Assembly (NCBI GenBank): GCA_018303945.1
Contig: JAGVXD010000005.1
Location: 1-54,516, forward strand
Direction of reading: 5' to 3'
Length of the DNA: 54,516 nt
DNA from: Candidatus Pacearchaeota archaeon
GTDB taxonomy: Archaea; Nanobdellota; Nanobdellia; Pacearchaeales; GW2011-AR1
Part shown: piece after piece, positions 17,210 through 25,048 of the stretch
How the letters are laid out: each line of letters starts with the position of its first letter
How positions within the stretch are numbered: the stretch's first letter is position 1
The notes under the pieces: generated by a model
Databases searched by the model: none
What the model saw: the letters and a program-made list of their open reading frames with translations, nothing else
Told to the model about the DNA's origin: nothing
Made by a program: the position numbers and the translations under genes

Positions 17210-17873
17210 AGTAAAAGCTAACAGGTATTGGAATAACCATAAGAATGTAGACTCGGCATTTGATAACCTTGAAAAAGAATTAGGCCATATTCCTACTTCA
17301 AGAGAGTTCAGAGATGTGAATGAATGTGCGTTTAAAGCAATTGCCAATGGAAGATATAATAGCGATATTAAGACATGGAATGGTTACTTAACATATAGAG
17401 ACAAAAAGGTAAATCAAGAAAGAGGAATCTGGACACCTAAAAAAATCGATGAAGCTTTTGATACATTGGAATCTCAGTTAAAAAAAACTCCTTCTCAAGA
17501 TGAATTTAAGAGAAAATATTTTGGAGCTTTTGATTCAATAGTCAGTGGGAGATATGCAAAAGAAGTGACCTCTTGGAATGCTTATCTGAAAAAGAGGGAT
17601 AAAGAAACAAATGTTGATTTGACAAATTGGTCTCCTAAAGCGATAGACGAGGCGTTTGATACATTGGAGCGTAAATTAGGTAAGACTCCAACCTCTGTAG
17701 AATTTCATAATTTGCATGGTGCTGCATTAAGAGCAATCAGCAAAGGAAGATATGACTCAAAGGTTCATTCATGGCCAGAATATCTCATTCATAGAGGAAA
17801 GAAACCTTATAGGACAAGAACTAATCCTATAAGAATTTTTGAAGACATCTTAGAAAATGGAGGCACACAATGA
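17196..17873 (+). CDS. tandem-repeat protein C (three units), 225 aa
   Basis: Three near-canonical repeats separated by short linkers. Units include WTPKKIDEAFDTLESQL, WSPKAIDEAFDTLERKLGK and three versions of GRY...[IV].[ST]W..YL..R.K. Units 2 and 3 are closely similar, suggesting recent internal duplication. Tail RIFEDILENGGTQ. Starts at ATG 17196 or 17202, 14 or 8 nt inside the preceding gene, behind GGAGG. Ends with a 4-nt overlap with the next gene. Confidence 0.75.
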   Translation: MKMPKVKANRYWNNHKNVDSAFDNLEKELGHIPTSREFRDVNECAFKAIANGRYNSDIKTWNGYLTYRDKKVNQERGIWTPKKIDEAFDTLESQLKKTPSQDEFKRKYFGAFDSIVSGRYAKEVTSWNAYLKKRDKETNVDLTNWSPKAIDEAFDTLERKLGKTPTSVEFHNLHGAALRAISKGRYDSKVHSWPEYLIHRGKKPYRTRTNPIRIFEDILENGGTQ

Positions 17874-18547
17874 GTAGAAGACAAGAAAACTATTGGAGTA
17901 ATCCTTCTAATATTGATAAGGCATTCAGTCAGCTTTGCAAAAAAATAAAGAGAATTCCTACGGCAAGAGAATTCGCAAGTGAATACTGTGGAGCAATGGC
18001 TTCACTAGCAAAAGGAAGATATTATAAAATTATAACAACCTACAATCAATATTTGTTAAGTCATGGAAAAAATGTGACTAGAGACTCAAATAAATATAAT
18101 TCGCCTGCAAAAATTAATGGGGCGTTTGATGAACTGGAAAAGGAAATAGGTAAGGTGCCTACCGCTAGAGAAATTGAAGAAAGTTGTGGTGGATTATTAG
18201 TATCATTAAGAAAAGGAAGATATCATCCAGAAATTAAAACTTATAATGATTACTTAAAACATCGTGGAAAATTAGTGTTGCATGATATAGGTAGATGGTC
18301 TTCTCCTAATAAAATCGATGAAGCTTTTGACAGACTTGAAGAATCTCTTGGAAGAACGCCTAGAAGAAAAGATTTTGTAATAAAATACGCTGGAGCATTA
18401 TCTGCCATTGTTCAAGGCAGATATAATAAGAATATCCACTACTGGAATGAATATCTTATGTTTAGAAACAGAGTTATTAACAAAAAATCAGGTAAAGACA
18501 CGACATTAATTCTTGAATCTCTTCTCGAAGAAGGAGGCACACAATGA
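17870..18547 (+). CDS. tandem-repeat protein D (three units), 225 aa
   Basis: Same length and architecture as protein C, with more divergent units: NIDKAFSQLCKKIKRIPTAR, KINGAFDELEKEIGKVPTAR and KIDEAFDRLEESLGRTPRRK. Each is followed by a Gly-rich turn and a GRY.....[TY]YN.YL or HYWNEYL segment. Tail TLILESLLEEGGTQ. About 20 nt encoding the tail are identical to the end of the 141-aa gene at about 16523-16543, pointing to duplication or strong constraint. ATGA overlap with the SNF2 gene. Confidence 0.75.
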   Translation: MSRRQENYWSNPSNIDKAFSQLCKKIKRIPTAREFASEYCGAMASLAKGRYYKIITTYNQYLLSHGKNVTRDSNKYNSPAKINGAFDELEKEIGKVPTAREIEESCGGLLVSLRKGRYHPEIKTYNDYLKHRGKLVLHDIGRWSSPNKIDEAFDRLEESLGRTPRRKDFVIKYAGALSAIVQGRYNKNIHYWNEYLMFRNRVINKKSGKDTTLILESLLEEGGTQ

Positions 18548-21021
18548 CTAAAGTAAATTCTGAACAGCAAAGAGAGATAAGATCGGCATATAGAGAAATA
18601 TATCAGGATTTTGCGGAAAAAACTGGAGAATTGTTCAGAATGTATGAGGGAAAAATACCTGGACTTGAAGAAAGGGTGAGAAATCCTGCTTACGATATAA
18701 ATGGAGATAATGGAGGTTCAGAATATCTGTATGATTTTCCTTCATTCTATCAGGTAGAAGGCGTACAGTTTCTTATGGATCAAAAGAGAGTTCTAATTGC
18801 AGATGAAATGGGTGGTGGGAAAACTGCACAAGCAATTGCCGGAAAGATAGCATTGGACAATAAGCTCGGAAGGAAAGTAAAAACACTTATTGTCTCTCCA
18901 AATAGACAAGTAAAGAGAATGTGGGCGGAAAAACTCAAAGAATATATTACTCCTGAACAATATGCAACTATCAGAATAGAGAATATAGAGAGTTACAAGA
19001 AAGCTAATATAGATGAAGCAGACGTTGTTCTTATAGATTATCATGTATTTTCTTTCTCTGATAATAAGTCGAATAATCTAAGTAGAAAAGAATTAAAGAG
19101 AAAATTGATGAATGCCGGCTTCAATTACTTTGTTCTAGATGAAGCCCATAATGTTAAGAATTTCTCATCAGCAAGCAGATTTAATCATGTAAATGACCTT
19201 GCTTCTCAATCAGAGTATCTCTGTTTGTTATCCGGAACTCCAATTCCAAATAGCATCCAAGATATATATGCTTTGATTGCACTTCTAAAGCCAGAACATA
19301 TTGATGAGAGCGGCAAGAAGGTTGGATATAAAAACGCTTCAGCAGTTGCGGCAGAACATTACAAAACTCCTTCTGTCGTCGGAGCAATTCTTAGGGCTTC
19401 AAGATTAGAAAGAAAGCTTGAAAATGTAGCTAATTTGCCTTCTAAAACGGAAGAGTGCGTACATATAGAAAGGCTAAGCGATGCCCAACAGGAATTATAC
19501 GATTCTATATATGAAGATGATTCACTTTCAGGTTTGCAGAAAATTCAGAAACTTAAGCAAGCATTGCTTAATCCAGCTATCATTGATAAGAATCTAACTT
19601 CTGTGCCGCAAGCAAAATATGAAAAATTAGATGAGATAGTAAGAAGAACTTTAAAGAAAGGAGAGAAGATTATTATTTATTCTCCTAACTTCAGAATAGG
19701 TGTTGTTGACACACTAAGAGAACGCTATGAAGAATTTGGAGCCGTGCATATGGATGGGAGCAATACTTCTTCTCGTTCTTTCGTTATTAAGAGATTTCAG
19801 AAAGATGCCAGTACTAAGATAATGATTATGAATAAAGTTGGAGGAGAAGGCATTCCACTTACTGCTGCGAACAATCTTGTATTTCTTGAAGACCCATATT
19901 CTCCTGGTGAAAGAAGGCAAGTAATTGGAAGAATTTGGCGTCCAGGACAGAAAAAACCCGTGACTATATTAACGTTGAACGTAGATTGCACAATTGATGA
20001 TGGCTTAAGGAAATTTCTTGAGCAGAAGAGAATTGCCATTGAATATATAGAAAAGGGGCTTCCTTTAACTTCAGAGCAGAGAAAATTACTAAGTGGAGAT
20101 AATGATAAAGCTCTTGCTCTATGGCTTAGAATTAATCAGAATTACTTATATACTCCTGCACAAATCACTGGATCATTAATTAGAAATATTAAAGAAAAGC
20201 CTGAAGAAAAGGTGGTTAAGATTTTTGAAGGAAGGTTTGGAAAACATCTTGCTGAATCTCTTACAAAGAGTTGGGGAGATTCTGTATTAAGCAATTGCGC
20301 AAATCTTTACACTACAATAATAAATGGAATAGAGAAGAAAGAAGGAAATTTAGAGAAGATTGTGGACATAGCTTCTGGATTTGGAGCTCTGTCGCATGCT
20401 TTACAAAGGAGAGGCATAGTTAATATAGATGCAGATAAGCATCACTTTAACTCCCCTTATGCTTCTAAAGAAAACATTAACTTGATAGGCAAAATGACAA
20501 AACTCCCTATTGAAGAAAATGGCACATTTAATTTAGCACTTTGTTCTATGGCTTTAGATATATTGCCAAATACTTCAGAAGAGCCTGGACGCGTGAAGGC
20601 AGTTGGAGAAGCAAATAGAGTTTTACAAAGAGGAGGGTATTATATGTTTGTTCTTTCTGCTCCAGCAGTTAAAAATGACGATAAAATGAGGGAAGGAATG
20701 AAGAAAATCGGGTTTGAGGTTTTGCCTGAACTTACCGGCTTTGTAAAGTCGAAAGACAGAAGAATAAAAACTAATCTGTATGTACTTACTGCCCAGAAAA
20801 CGTTTGATTTAGATAATTCACAAAATGTTGCTGATTTCAGAGAATACTTTGAGCTTAATTCACCGGCAGTTGCAAGAATATTGGGAACTGCGCAGAAACG
20901 CAGAGGCGACGCAGTTGAGTTTGAATTTGTAAGAGAAACTGAAATAGAGGATTTGCAAAAAGCAATCAGAAGATTTCAGGAGAGAAAAGGGAAATCTAAT
21001 TTTTCTTCTTCGCAGGTCTGA
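18544..21021 (+). CDS. SNF2-family helicase fused to a class I methyltransferase (825 aa)
   Basis: Superfamily 2 SNF2/RapA-like translocase. Walker A/motif I ADEMGGGKTAQ (86-96), motif Ia TLIVSPN, motif II DEAH (199-202), motif III LLSGTPIPN (228-236), motif V GGEGIPLTAANNLVFLE and motif VI QVIGRIWRPGQ (459-469). After a helical linker (about 500-600) comes a Rossmann methyltransferase: motif I VDIASGFGALSHAL (607-620), acidic NIDAD, LCSMALDIL (666-674) and EANRVLQRGGYYMFVLS (689-705). The methyltransferase lacks the NPPY/SPPY motif of DNA N-methylases and looks closer to Methyltransf_11/Rrp8-type folds, so its substrate is open. Last gene of the operon. It probably remodels DNA bound by the repeat proteins; defence is the leading guess, not shown. 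Confidence 0.85.
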   Translation: MTKVNSEQQREIRSAYREIYQDFAEKTGELFRMYEGKIPGLEERVRNPAYDINGDNGGSEYLYDFPSFYQVEGVQFLMDQKRVLIADEMGGGKTAQAIAGKIALDNKLGRKVKTLIVSPNRQVKRMWAEKLKEYITPEQYATIRIENIESYKKANIDEADVVLIDYHVFSFSDNKSNNLSRKELKRKLMNAGFNYFVLDEAHNVKNFSSASRFNHVNDLASQSEYLCLLSGTPIPNSIQDIYALIALLKPEHIDESGKKVGYKNASAVAAEHYKTPSVVGAILRASRLERKLENVANLPSKTEECVHIERLSDAQQELYDSIYEDDSLSGLQKIQKLKQALLNPAIIDKNLTSVPQAKYEKLDEIVRRTLKKGEKIIIYSPNFRIGVVDTLRERYEEFGAVHMDGSNTSSRSFVIKRFQKDASTKIMIMNKVGGEGIPLTAANNLVFLEDPYSPGERRQVIGRIWRPGQKKPVTILTLNVDCTIDDGLRKFLEQKRIAIEYIEKGLPLTSEQRKLLSGDNDKALALWLRINQNYLYTPAQITGSLIRNIKEKPEEKVVKIFEGRFGKHLAESLTKSWGDSVLSNCANLYTTIINGIEKKEGNLEKIVDIASGFGALSHALQRRGIVNIDADKHHFNSPYASKENINLIGKMTKLPIEENGTFNLALCSMALDILPNTSEEPGRVKAVGEANRVLQRGGYYMFVLSAPAVKNDDKMREGMKKIGFEVLPELTGFVKSKDRRIKTNLYVLTAQKTFDLDNSQNVADFREYFELNSPAVARILGTAQKRRGDAVEFEFVRETEIEDLQKAIRRFQERKGKSNFSSSQV

Positions 21022-21613
21022 ATTTTATTCCAAAGGCACCATCTGGACGCCAGCCCAAGTAGCCGTCGAAATCTCGTGTCTTGCCTACCGGAACATTCCA
21101 GGAAAGAAAAGGAAGGAAATCAGTAAGGGAAATATTAAAATAAAGACCTTTCTTTTGTGAGAGAGAAGGCTTTTGAGGCGAAAATACATGACTACTTCCT
21201 CTTTCAAGATTTATCAGTGAAAAATGCGAGTGATTTGTTTCTTGTGCTGTGCCAATAAAATAAAAGTTAAAGTTGTGCAGAGGATTTCTAGTATTCCAAG
21301 AGCAAAATGTCTTAGATGTGATATTTTTACTATATGGTGTGCGCCTTGCTTCTCCAAAAATGCCGTCGTCTTCATTTCCAAGAAGAGCCCAAGCTGTCCA
21401 ATGAGGCACGTCATACCATTCAATTTGCTCTCTATGCCTCGGGATTATTTCATATAATGAATGTCTTGATGCTTCTTCTCTTATTTCTGCGTACTTAGAT
21501 TGCTCTATACCATAATTAACATATTTCTGTGCGGAATTATGGTATGATGCACATCCAGAAAGATAAATTAAATTAGATAATAACAGAAAAGATTTTCTAG
21601 AAGGAAATTTCAT
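20996..21613 (-). CDS. predicted lipoprotein (205 aa)
   Basis: N-terminal hydrophobic signal ending in the lipobox-like LSGC, so probably anchored outside the cell by a lipid-modified Cys (residue 21). The mature part is aromatic- and His-rich with no recognised domain. It ends in a basic AKKKN tail that overlaps the 3' end of the convergent SNF2-methyltransferase gene by 26 bp. TATA-like ATATATTTAAAATAAG lies upstream on the minus strand. Confidence 0.65.
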   Translation of the reverse strand: MKFPSRKSFLLLSNLIYLSGCASYHNSAQKYVNYGIEQSKYAEIREEASRHSLYEIIPRHREQIEWYDVPHWTAWALLGNEDDGIFGEARRTPYSKNITSKTFCSWNTRNPLHNFNFYFIGTAQETNHSHFSLINLERGSSHVFSPQKPSLSQKKGLYFNISLTDFLPFLSWNVPVGKTRDFDGYLGWRPDGAFGIKFRPAKKKN

Positions 21614-21707
21614 ATATTTACAACATAATAGATATATTTAAAATAAGCTGTTTAATTTAATTTGCTAAGTGGTATAAACTTAAATACAAGGAGGACTTAA
21701 TAAAATA

Positions 21708-22802
21708 ATGGATGGGCAGGCTGAACTTGAAAAAGAAGTGAAGGAGGTGCAGGAGACGATTATACCTGTACAGCAGAGCAACGGCAAGGTTTCAGAAGAA
21801 GAGTTTTTTAGCATATTAAAGATAATTGCACCCGGTACAAGCTTGCGGACGGCACTTGATGGAGCTTTACGCATAGGGCATGGAGCTCTAATTGTTCTTG
21901 AAACTGAACAACTTATCCCCCTTTTAGATGGCGGCTTCAGGGTAAACTGTCGTTTTACTCCGCAACGTCTCATGGAGCTTACAAAAATGGATGGAGCAAT
22001 AATTCTCTCAAAGGACTGCAAGAGAATAAATCATGCAAATGTTCTTCTTACACCAGACAGCAAGATTAAAAGCAGCGAGACAGGGACAAGGCACAAAGCT
22101 GCCGAGCGTACTGCAAAACAATTGGGCACTTTAGTTATCGCCATATCAGAGCGCAAACATGAAATAACGATTTTTTACAAGAATATAAAATATCCTATTA
22201 AGACAACAGGAGAAGTATTAAGAAAGTCAAATGATTTTCTGCAGGTACTTGAAAAACAGAGAGATTTATTTGACAAAAATCTTGATAAACTGAATAAATT
22301 AGAGCTTAGAAATCATCCAAGTCTTCATCAAGCTTTGCTAGTTATACAAAAAGGGAGACTTATTCAGAAGATAGCTGAAGATGTGAAGAGGTATGTTATA
22401 GAAATAGGCAACGAGGGAACTCTTTTAAAAACGCGCTTAAAAGAAATTACTACTGGTGTGGAAAAAGAAACTAACTTGGTAATAAAGGATTATACAAAAC
22501 TAGACCTTAAGAAATCCAGAATATTATTGGAGAGCCTGACTCATGAAGAGCTGCTTGATAATGAGAATATTCTAAGTATGCTTGCTTATGAGAAGCCCAT
22601 CCAAACTTTGCCTATTAAGGGTTGGCGCATACTTTCAAAGACTTCCTTATCAGAAGCTGAAGTTGCTGCTATTGTAAAAGCTTCCGGTAGTTTAGGGAAG
22701 GCGATAAATTCTCCTGTAAGTGTCCACACTGATGTTGTTGGGCAGGAAAAAGCACAGTCATTCAAGGAAGAAATTGATAAAATAAAGCTTAATCAGTACT
22801 AA
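21708..22802 (+). CDS. disA: DisA-like diadenylate cyclase (c-di-AMP synthase)
   Basis: Makes cyclic di-AMP from two ATP. The N-terminal DAC domain carries the two signature motifs, DGA (95-97, in MDGAIIL) and the RHR-type motif as RHK (128-130, in GTRHKAAERTAK). A helical linker follows, and the C-terminal part (about 300-360) matches the DisA helix-hairpin-helix region (IKGWRILSKTSL, VKASGSLGKAI). At 364 aa it has the full DisA layout rather than the archaeal DacZ layout. RHK in place of RHR is a conservative change. Strong SD AAGGAGG at 21688-21694. Convergent with the GTPase gene (4-bp overlap). Confidence 0.85.
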   Translation: MDGQAELEKEVKEVQETIIPVQQSNGKVSEEEFFSILKIIAPGTSLRTALDGALRIGHGALIVLETEQLIPLLDGGFRVNCRFTPQRLMELTKMDGAIILSKDCKRINHANVLLTPDSKIKSSETGTRHKAAERTAKQLGTLVIAISERKHEITIFYKNIKYPIKTTGEVLRKSNDFLQVLEKQRDLFDKNLDKLNKLELRNHPSLHQALLVIQKGRLIQKIAEDVKRYVIEIGNEGTLLKTRLKEITTGVEKETNLVIKDYTKLDLKKSRILLESLTHEELLDNENILSMLAYEKPIQTLPIKGWRILSKTSLSEAEVAAIVKASGSLGKAINSPVSVHTDVVGQEKAQSFKEEIDKIKLNQY

Positions 22803-23548
22803 TCCCTAATTTTTCCTCTTTGCCAGTCTCTTACTAAAGTAATTGCTGTTTTAATTTCATCAACAGAGCCGCCTTTTTTAAGAAAACCTCTGTGTCTGCC
22901 TATTTGTTCTAAAATAGAATGTGGCTCTTCATCTATTAAATGAGCCCCGGAATATTTCTCAATAGCAGGCTTGTTATTTTTAAGTAATTTTTCTAATATC
23001 TCAATTGCAACATGCTCTGGATTCCTTAATTTTTCAGGATTTTTTGCCGCTATCATTCCTAATTTGCTTTCTTTATCTTCAAAGGGTACAACTCCTGGTG
23101 TATCAAGAATCTTCAGACTGCCGGCTCTTATGAACTGGACTCCTCTAGTAGTGCCTGCTTTGATAGAGACTTTTGCTCTCGCGCGGTGAGCCATTGCATT
23201 TATTATGGCGCTCTTGCCGACATTCGGATATCCCACTATGCCTATTTTAGGAGACTTATTTCCCATGCGCTTTCCCATGATTAATAATTTAGTTTTCAAA
23301 TCCTTTATTCCAATATTCTTTACTCCAGAGACAAGAAGAGCTTCAGGATAGTTTTCCCTTAATTCATCGAGTTTATCTGGTGAGACAAGATCCATTTTAT
23401 TTAATACATATAATATAGGTACCCTAAGTCTCTTAGCTCTTTCTTCAAGTTCAATGTTTCGCGATAATTCAGGCATACGAGCATCTAGTATAAACACAGT
23501 AATATCTGAACTTCTCATAACTCTCTCAACAATGAACCAAAATCCCAT
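22799..23548 (-). CDS. circularly permuted GTPase, RbgA/YlqF family
   Basis: GTPase with permuted motif order, as in ribosome-assembly factors RbgA/YlqF and eukaryotic Nog2/Lsg1. G4 NKMD (50-53) precedes G1 GYPNVGKS (106-113), G2 at GTTRG (132-136), and G3 DTPG (149-152). Probably binds and matures the large ribosomal subunit. 249 aa, a little short, with a small C-terminal helical domain. A CTTATAAG element about 28 bp upstream of the ATG supports a leaderless start. Confidence 0.9.
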   Translation of the reverse strand: MGFWFIVERVMRSSDITVFILDARMPELSRNIELEERAKRLRVPILYVLNKMDLVSPDKLDELRENYPEALLVSGVKNIGIKDLKTKLLIMGKRMGNKSPKIGIVGYPNVGKSAIINAMAHRARAKVSIKAGTTRGVQFIRAGSLKILDTPGVVPFEDKESKLGMIAAKNPEKLRNPEHVAIEILEKLLKNNKPAIEKYSGAHLIDEEPHSILEQIGRHRGFLKKGGSVDEIKTAITLVRDWQRGKIRD

Positions 23549-23583
23549 ATTATCAAGAGCAAAAACAAGCTTATAAGTGTTGC

Positions 23584-24069
23584 TTATGTCTGAAATCTAT
23601 TTCTAGATACAGCGAATAAACTTGAACTAGCAGAACCGTTTCGCGGATAAGTAATTGAACATATCTGTCTCTTAATAAATATTCTAAAACGAGATATATC
23701 TGGAAAATATCTATCAATTCCTTCTCTAATAAAAGCCTGGTGTTCTGCTTCCTGTACATCTAATGACGGAGCATTATTATTTACAATAATGACTGGTGTA
23801 CGGGAATTAGGAGAAGATTTCTGTATATGGCTGATTAATTTAACTGCCTGGAGGTCAGAATATGAATTGCCATTTCTATACCCATTATCTGCAGGTAAGT
23901 CTGATGCAATGACAATAAAACCATATTTTTTTTTGGCAAAAGCATCCATGGCTAAATTAGGATATTTATAATGGTCTATCTCGTATAAATTCCTAGTTAC
24001 TTCTCTTAGAACTGGCAAGATAAAGAATTCACTTCTGTCAACACAGGCGATATTGTTTATTAAAGCCAT
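23584..24069 (-). CDS. hypothetical protein, possibly receiver-like fold (161 aa)
   Basis: No confident family. The order of hydrophobic strands (YGFIVIASDLP, TPVIIVNNNAP) and helices between residues 40 and 120 looks like a flavodoxin/CheY-like fold, but a phosphorylatable Asp with the rest of the acidic triad is not evident. The last 30 residues are Ser/Arg-rich. Monocistronic, between the GTPase and eL41 genes. Confidence 0.6.
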   Translation of the reverse strand: MALINNIACVDRSEFFILPVLREVTRNLYEIDHYKYPNLAMDAFAKKKYGFIVIASDLPADNGYRNGNSYSDLQAVKLISHIQKSSPNSRTPVIIVNNNAPSLDVQEAEHQAFIREGIDRYFPDISRFRIFIKRQICSITYPRNGSASSSLFAVSRNRFQT

Positions 24070-24167
24070 ATTAAATTACTCAAATAGTGTTTTATATAAT
24101 TAATGATGCTCTAATATAGAAATGGTCTTCTAAAAAGCTTTATAAACCGATTTTTGCTTGAGAACTT

Positions 24168-24284
24168 ATGAAACGTTCGTCAAGACGCTGGAAGAAAAAG
24201 CGACAAATGCGCTGGAAATGGCAGCGCAAGCGCCTTAAGAAGGAAAAACGCAGAAGAAAGATGCACAGAGCACGTTCAGCATAA
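24168..24284 (+). CDS. rpl41e: ribosomal protein eL41
   Basis: 38-residue, almost entirely Arg/Lys/Trp protein. The C-terminal 25 residues (MRWKWQRKRLKKEKRRRKM...) match the single-helix eL41 that bridges the ribosomal subunits. Translation may begin at this ATG or at the internal ATG giving the canonical 25-residue form. A TTTATAAA box at about 24139-24146 lies 25 bp upstream, and the downstream gene begins one base after the stop. Confidence 0.8.
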   Translation: MKRSSRRWKKKRQMRWKWQRKRLKKEKRRRKMHRARSA

Positions 24285-24285
24285 A

Positions 24286-24522
24286 ATGGAAGTTAGATAT
24301 CACAGTTCACCAATGGATGGAGAAGGAAGCTATGACTCTAATAAATCTAGAGATGAATACTCTAAACAGACTCCAGATTTTGCGGCACAAATTGGGAGAG
24401 TTTACCCTCATGGAGTTGGAGAGACGAGAGATTCCTTAATAAGAGAGAATTATGCCAGAAAAGGATTTACTGATTCTAGAAAACACCCATATTTCAATGG
24501 CCGGAGTTACAGTTTTAATTGA
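24286..24522 (+). CDS. hypothetical small protein (78 aa)
   Basis: Starts one base after the eL41 stop, so it is probably cotranslated with it. Polar, Gly/Ser/Tyr-rich, low in hydrophobic residues, and likely disordered. No family recognised. Confidence 0.5.
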   Translation: MEVRYHSSPMDGEGSYDSNKSRDEYSKQTPDFAAQIGRVYPHGVGETRDSLIRENYARKGFTDSRKHPYFNGRSYSFN

Positions 24523-24556
24523 TTTATAGTTCCGCCAAAGCCAAAAGATGCTGGCT

Positions 24557-24994
24557 CTATTGAATGTTTAAGATTTGTAATGTCCGGAACCAATTTCTCT
24601 CTTTTTTGAGTTTATTACTTACTATCTTATTCAGTACAGCAATAATAGTGCGTATCTCTGTTTCATGATTAGCCAGAAATCCTTCGCTTACTTTCTTTCC
24701 ATAGTATACTATTCCATGCCTAAATTTTCTTAACTTGTCTATAAGTTGAATCTGATTCTGGTTTAGTTCTTTATAATTTTTAGAAACATACTCTATAAGA
24801 GAAATATGGCTCAGTGTTTTGTAACCATCTGAATACATGAGTGCAGTACTAAGCTAAACAACAACTTCATAATATTCTTCAATAATTTTATATGACTTGT
24901 CTTTTGGTAAGATAGGAATAATATCTTTAACTCTCTCCTGCACCATTTCATATATTTCTTTAGCACGAGGCAAATCTTTTGTTATTCTAAACAT
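24557..24994 (-). pseudogene. HEPN-domain protein interrupted by an in-frame TAG
   Basis: Two reading pieces in the same frame: 24994-24854 (46 codons, MFRITKDLPRAKEIYEM... to EEYYEVVV, then TAG) and 24838-24557 (MYSDGYKTLSHISLIEYV...). Reading through TAG gives one continuous helical protein of about 145 residues of a type seen in archaeal HEPN proteins. The HEPN-like Arg...His segment is RKFRHGIVYYGKKV. The TAG sits where Glu (GAG) would fit, so a point mutation is the simplest explanation. TAG is used as a normal stop elsewhere in the window, so readthrough is unlikely; two separate peptides remain possible. Confidence 0.6.
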
Positions 24995-25048
24995 ATGTTT
25001 ACTTTTGATAATATTCCTGCATTAAAATTAAACAAAGCGTAATCGGAA

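Noticed and set aside
15307-18547. CRISPR or DNA tandem-repeat array
   Set aside because: The repetition is at protein level (about 60 residues, diverged DNA), not short identical direct repeats with spacers.
20347-20800. Methyltransferase half of the SNF2 fusion as a DNA methylase (BREX/DISARM-like)
   Set aside because: No NPPY/SPPY/DPPY motif; the fold motifs fit Methyltransf_11/Rrp8-type enzymes better, so a named defence system is not claimed.
24854-24856. Amber codon in the HEPN gene as a pyrrolysine site
   Set aside because: TAG ends several ordinary genes in the window and no pyrrolysine machinery is seen; a Glu-to-stop mutation is simpler.
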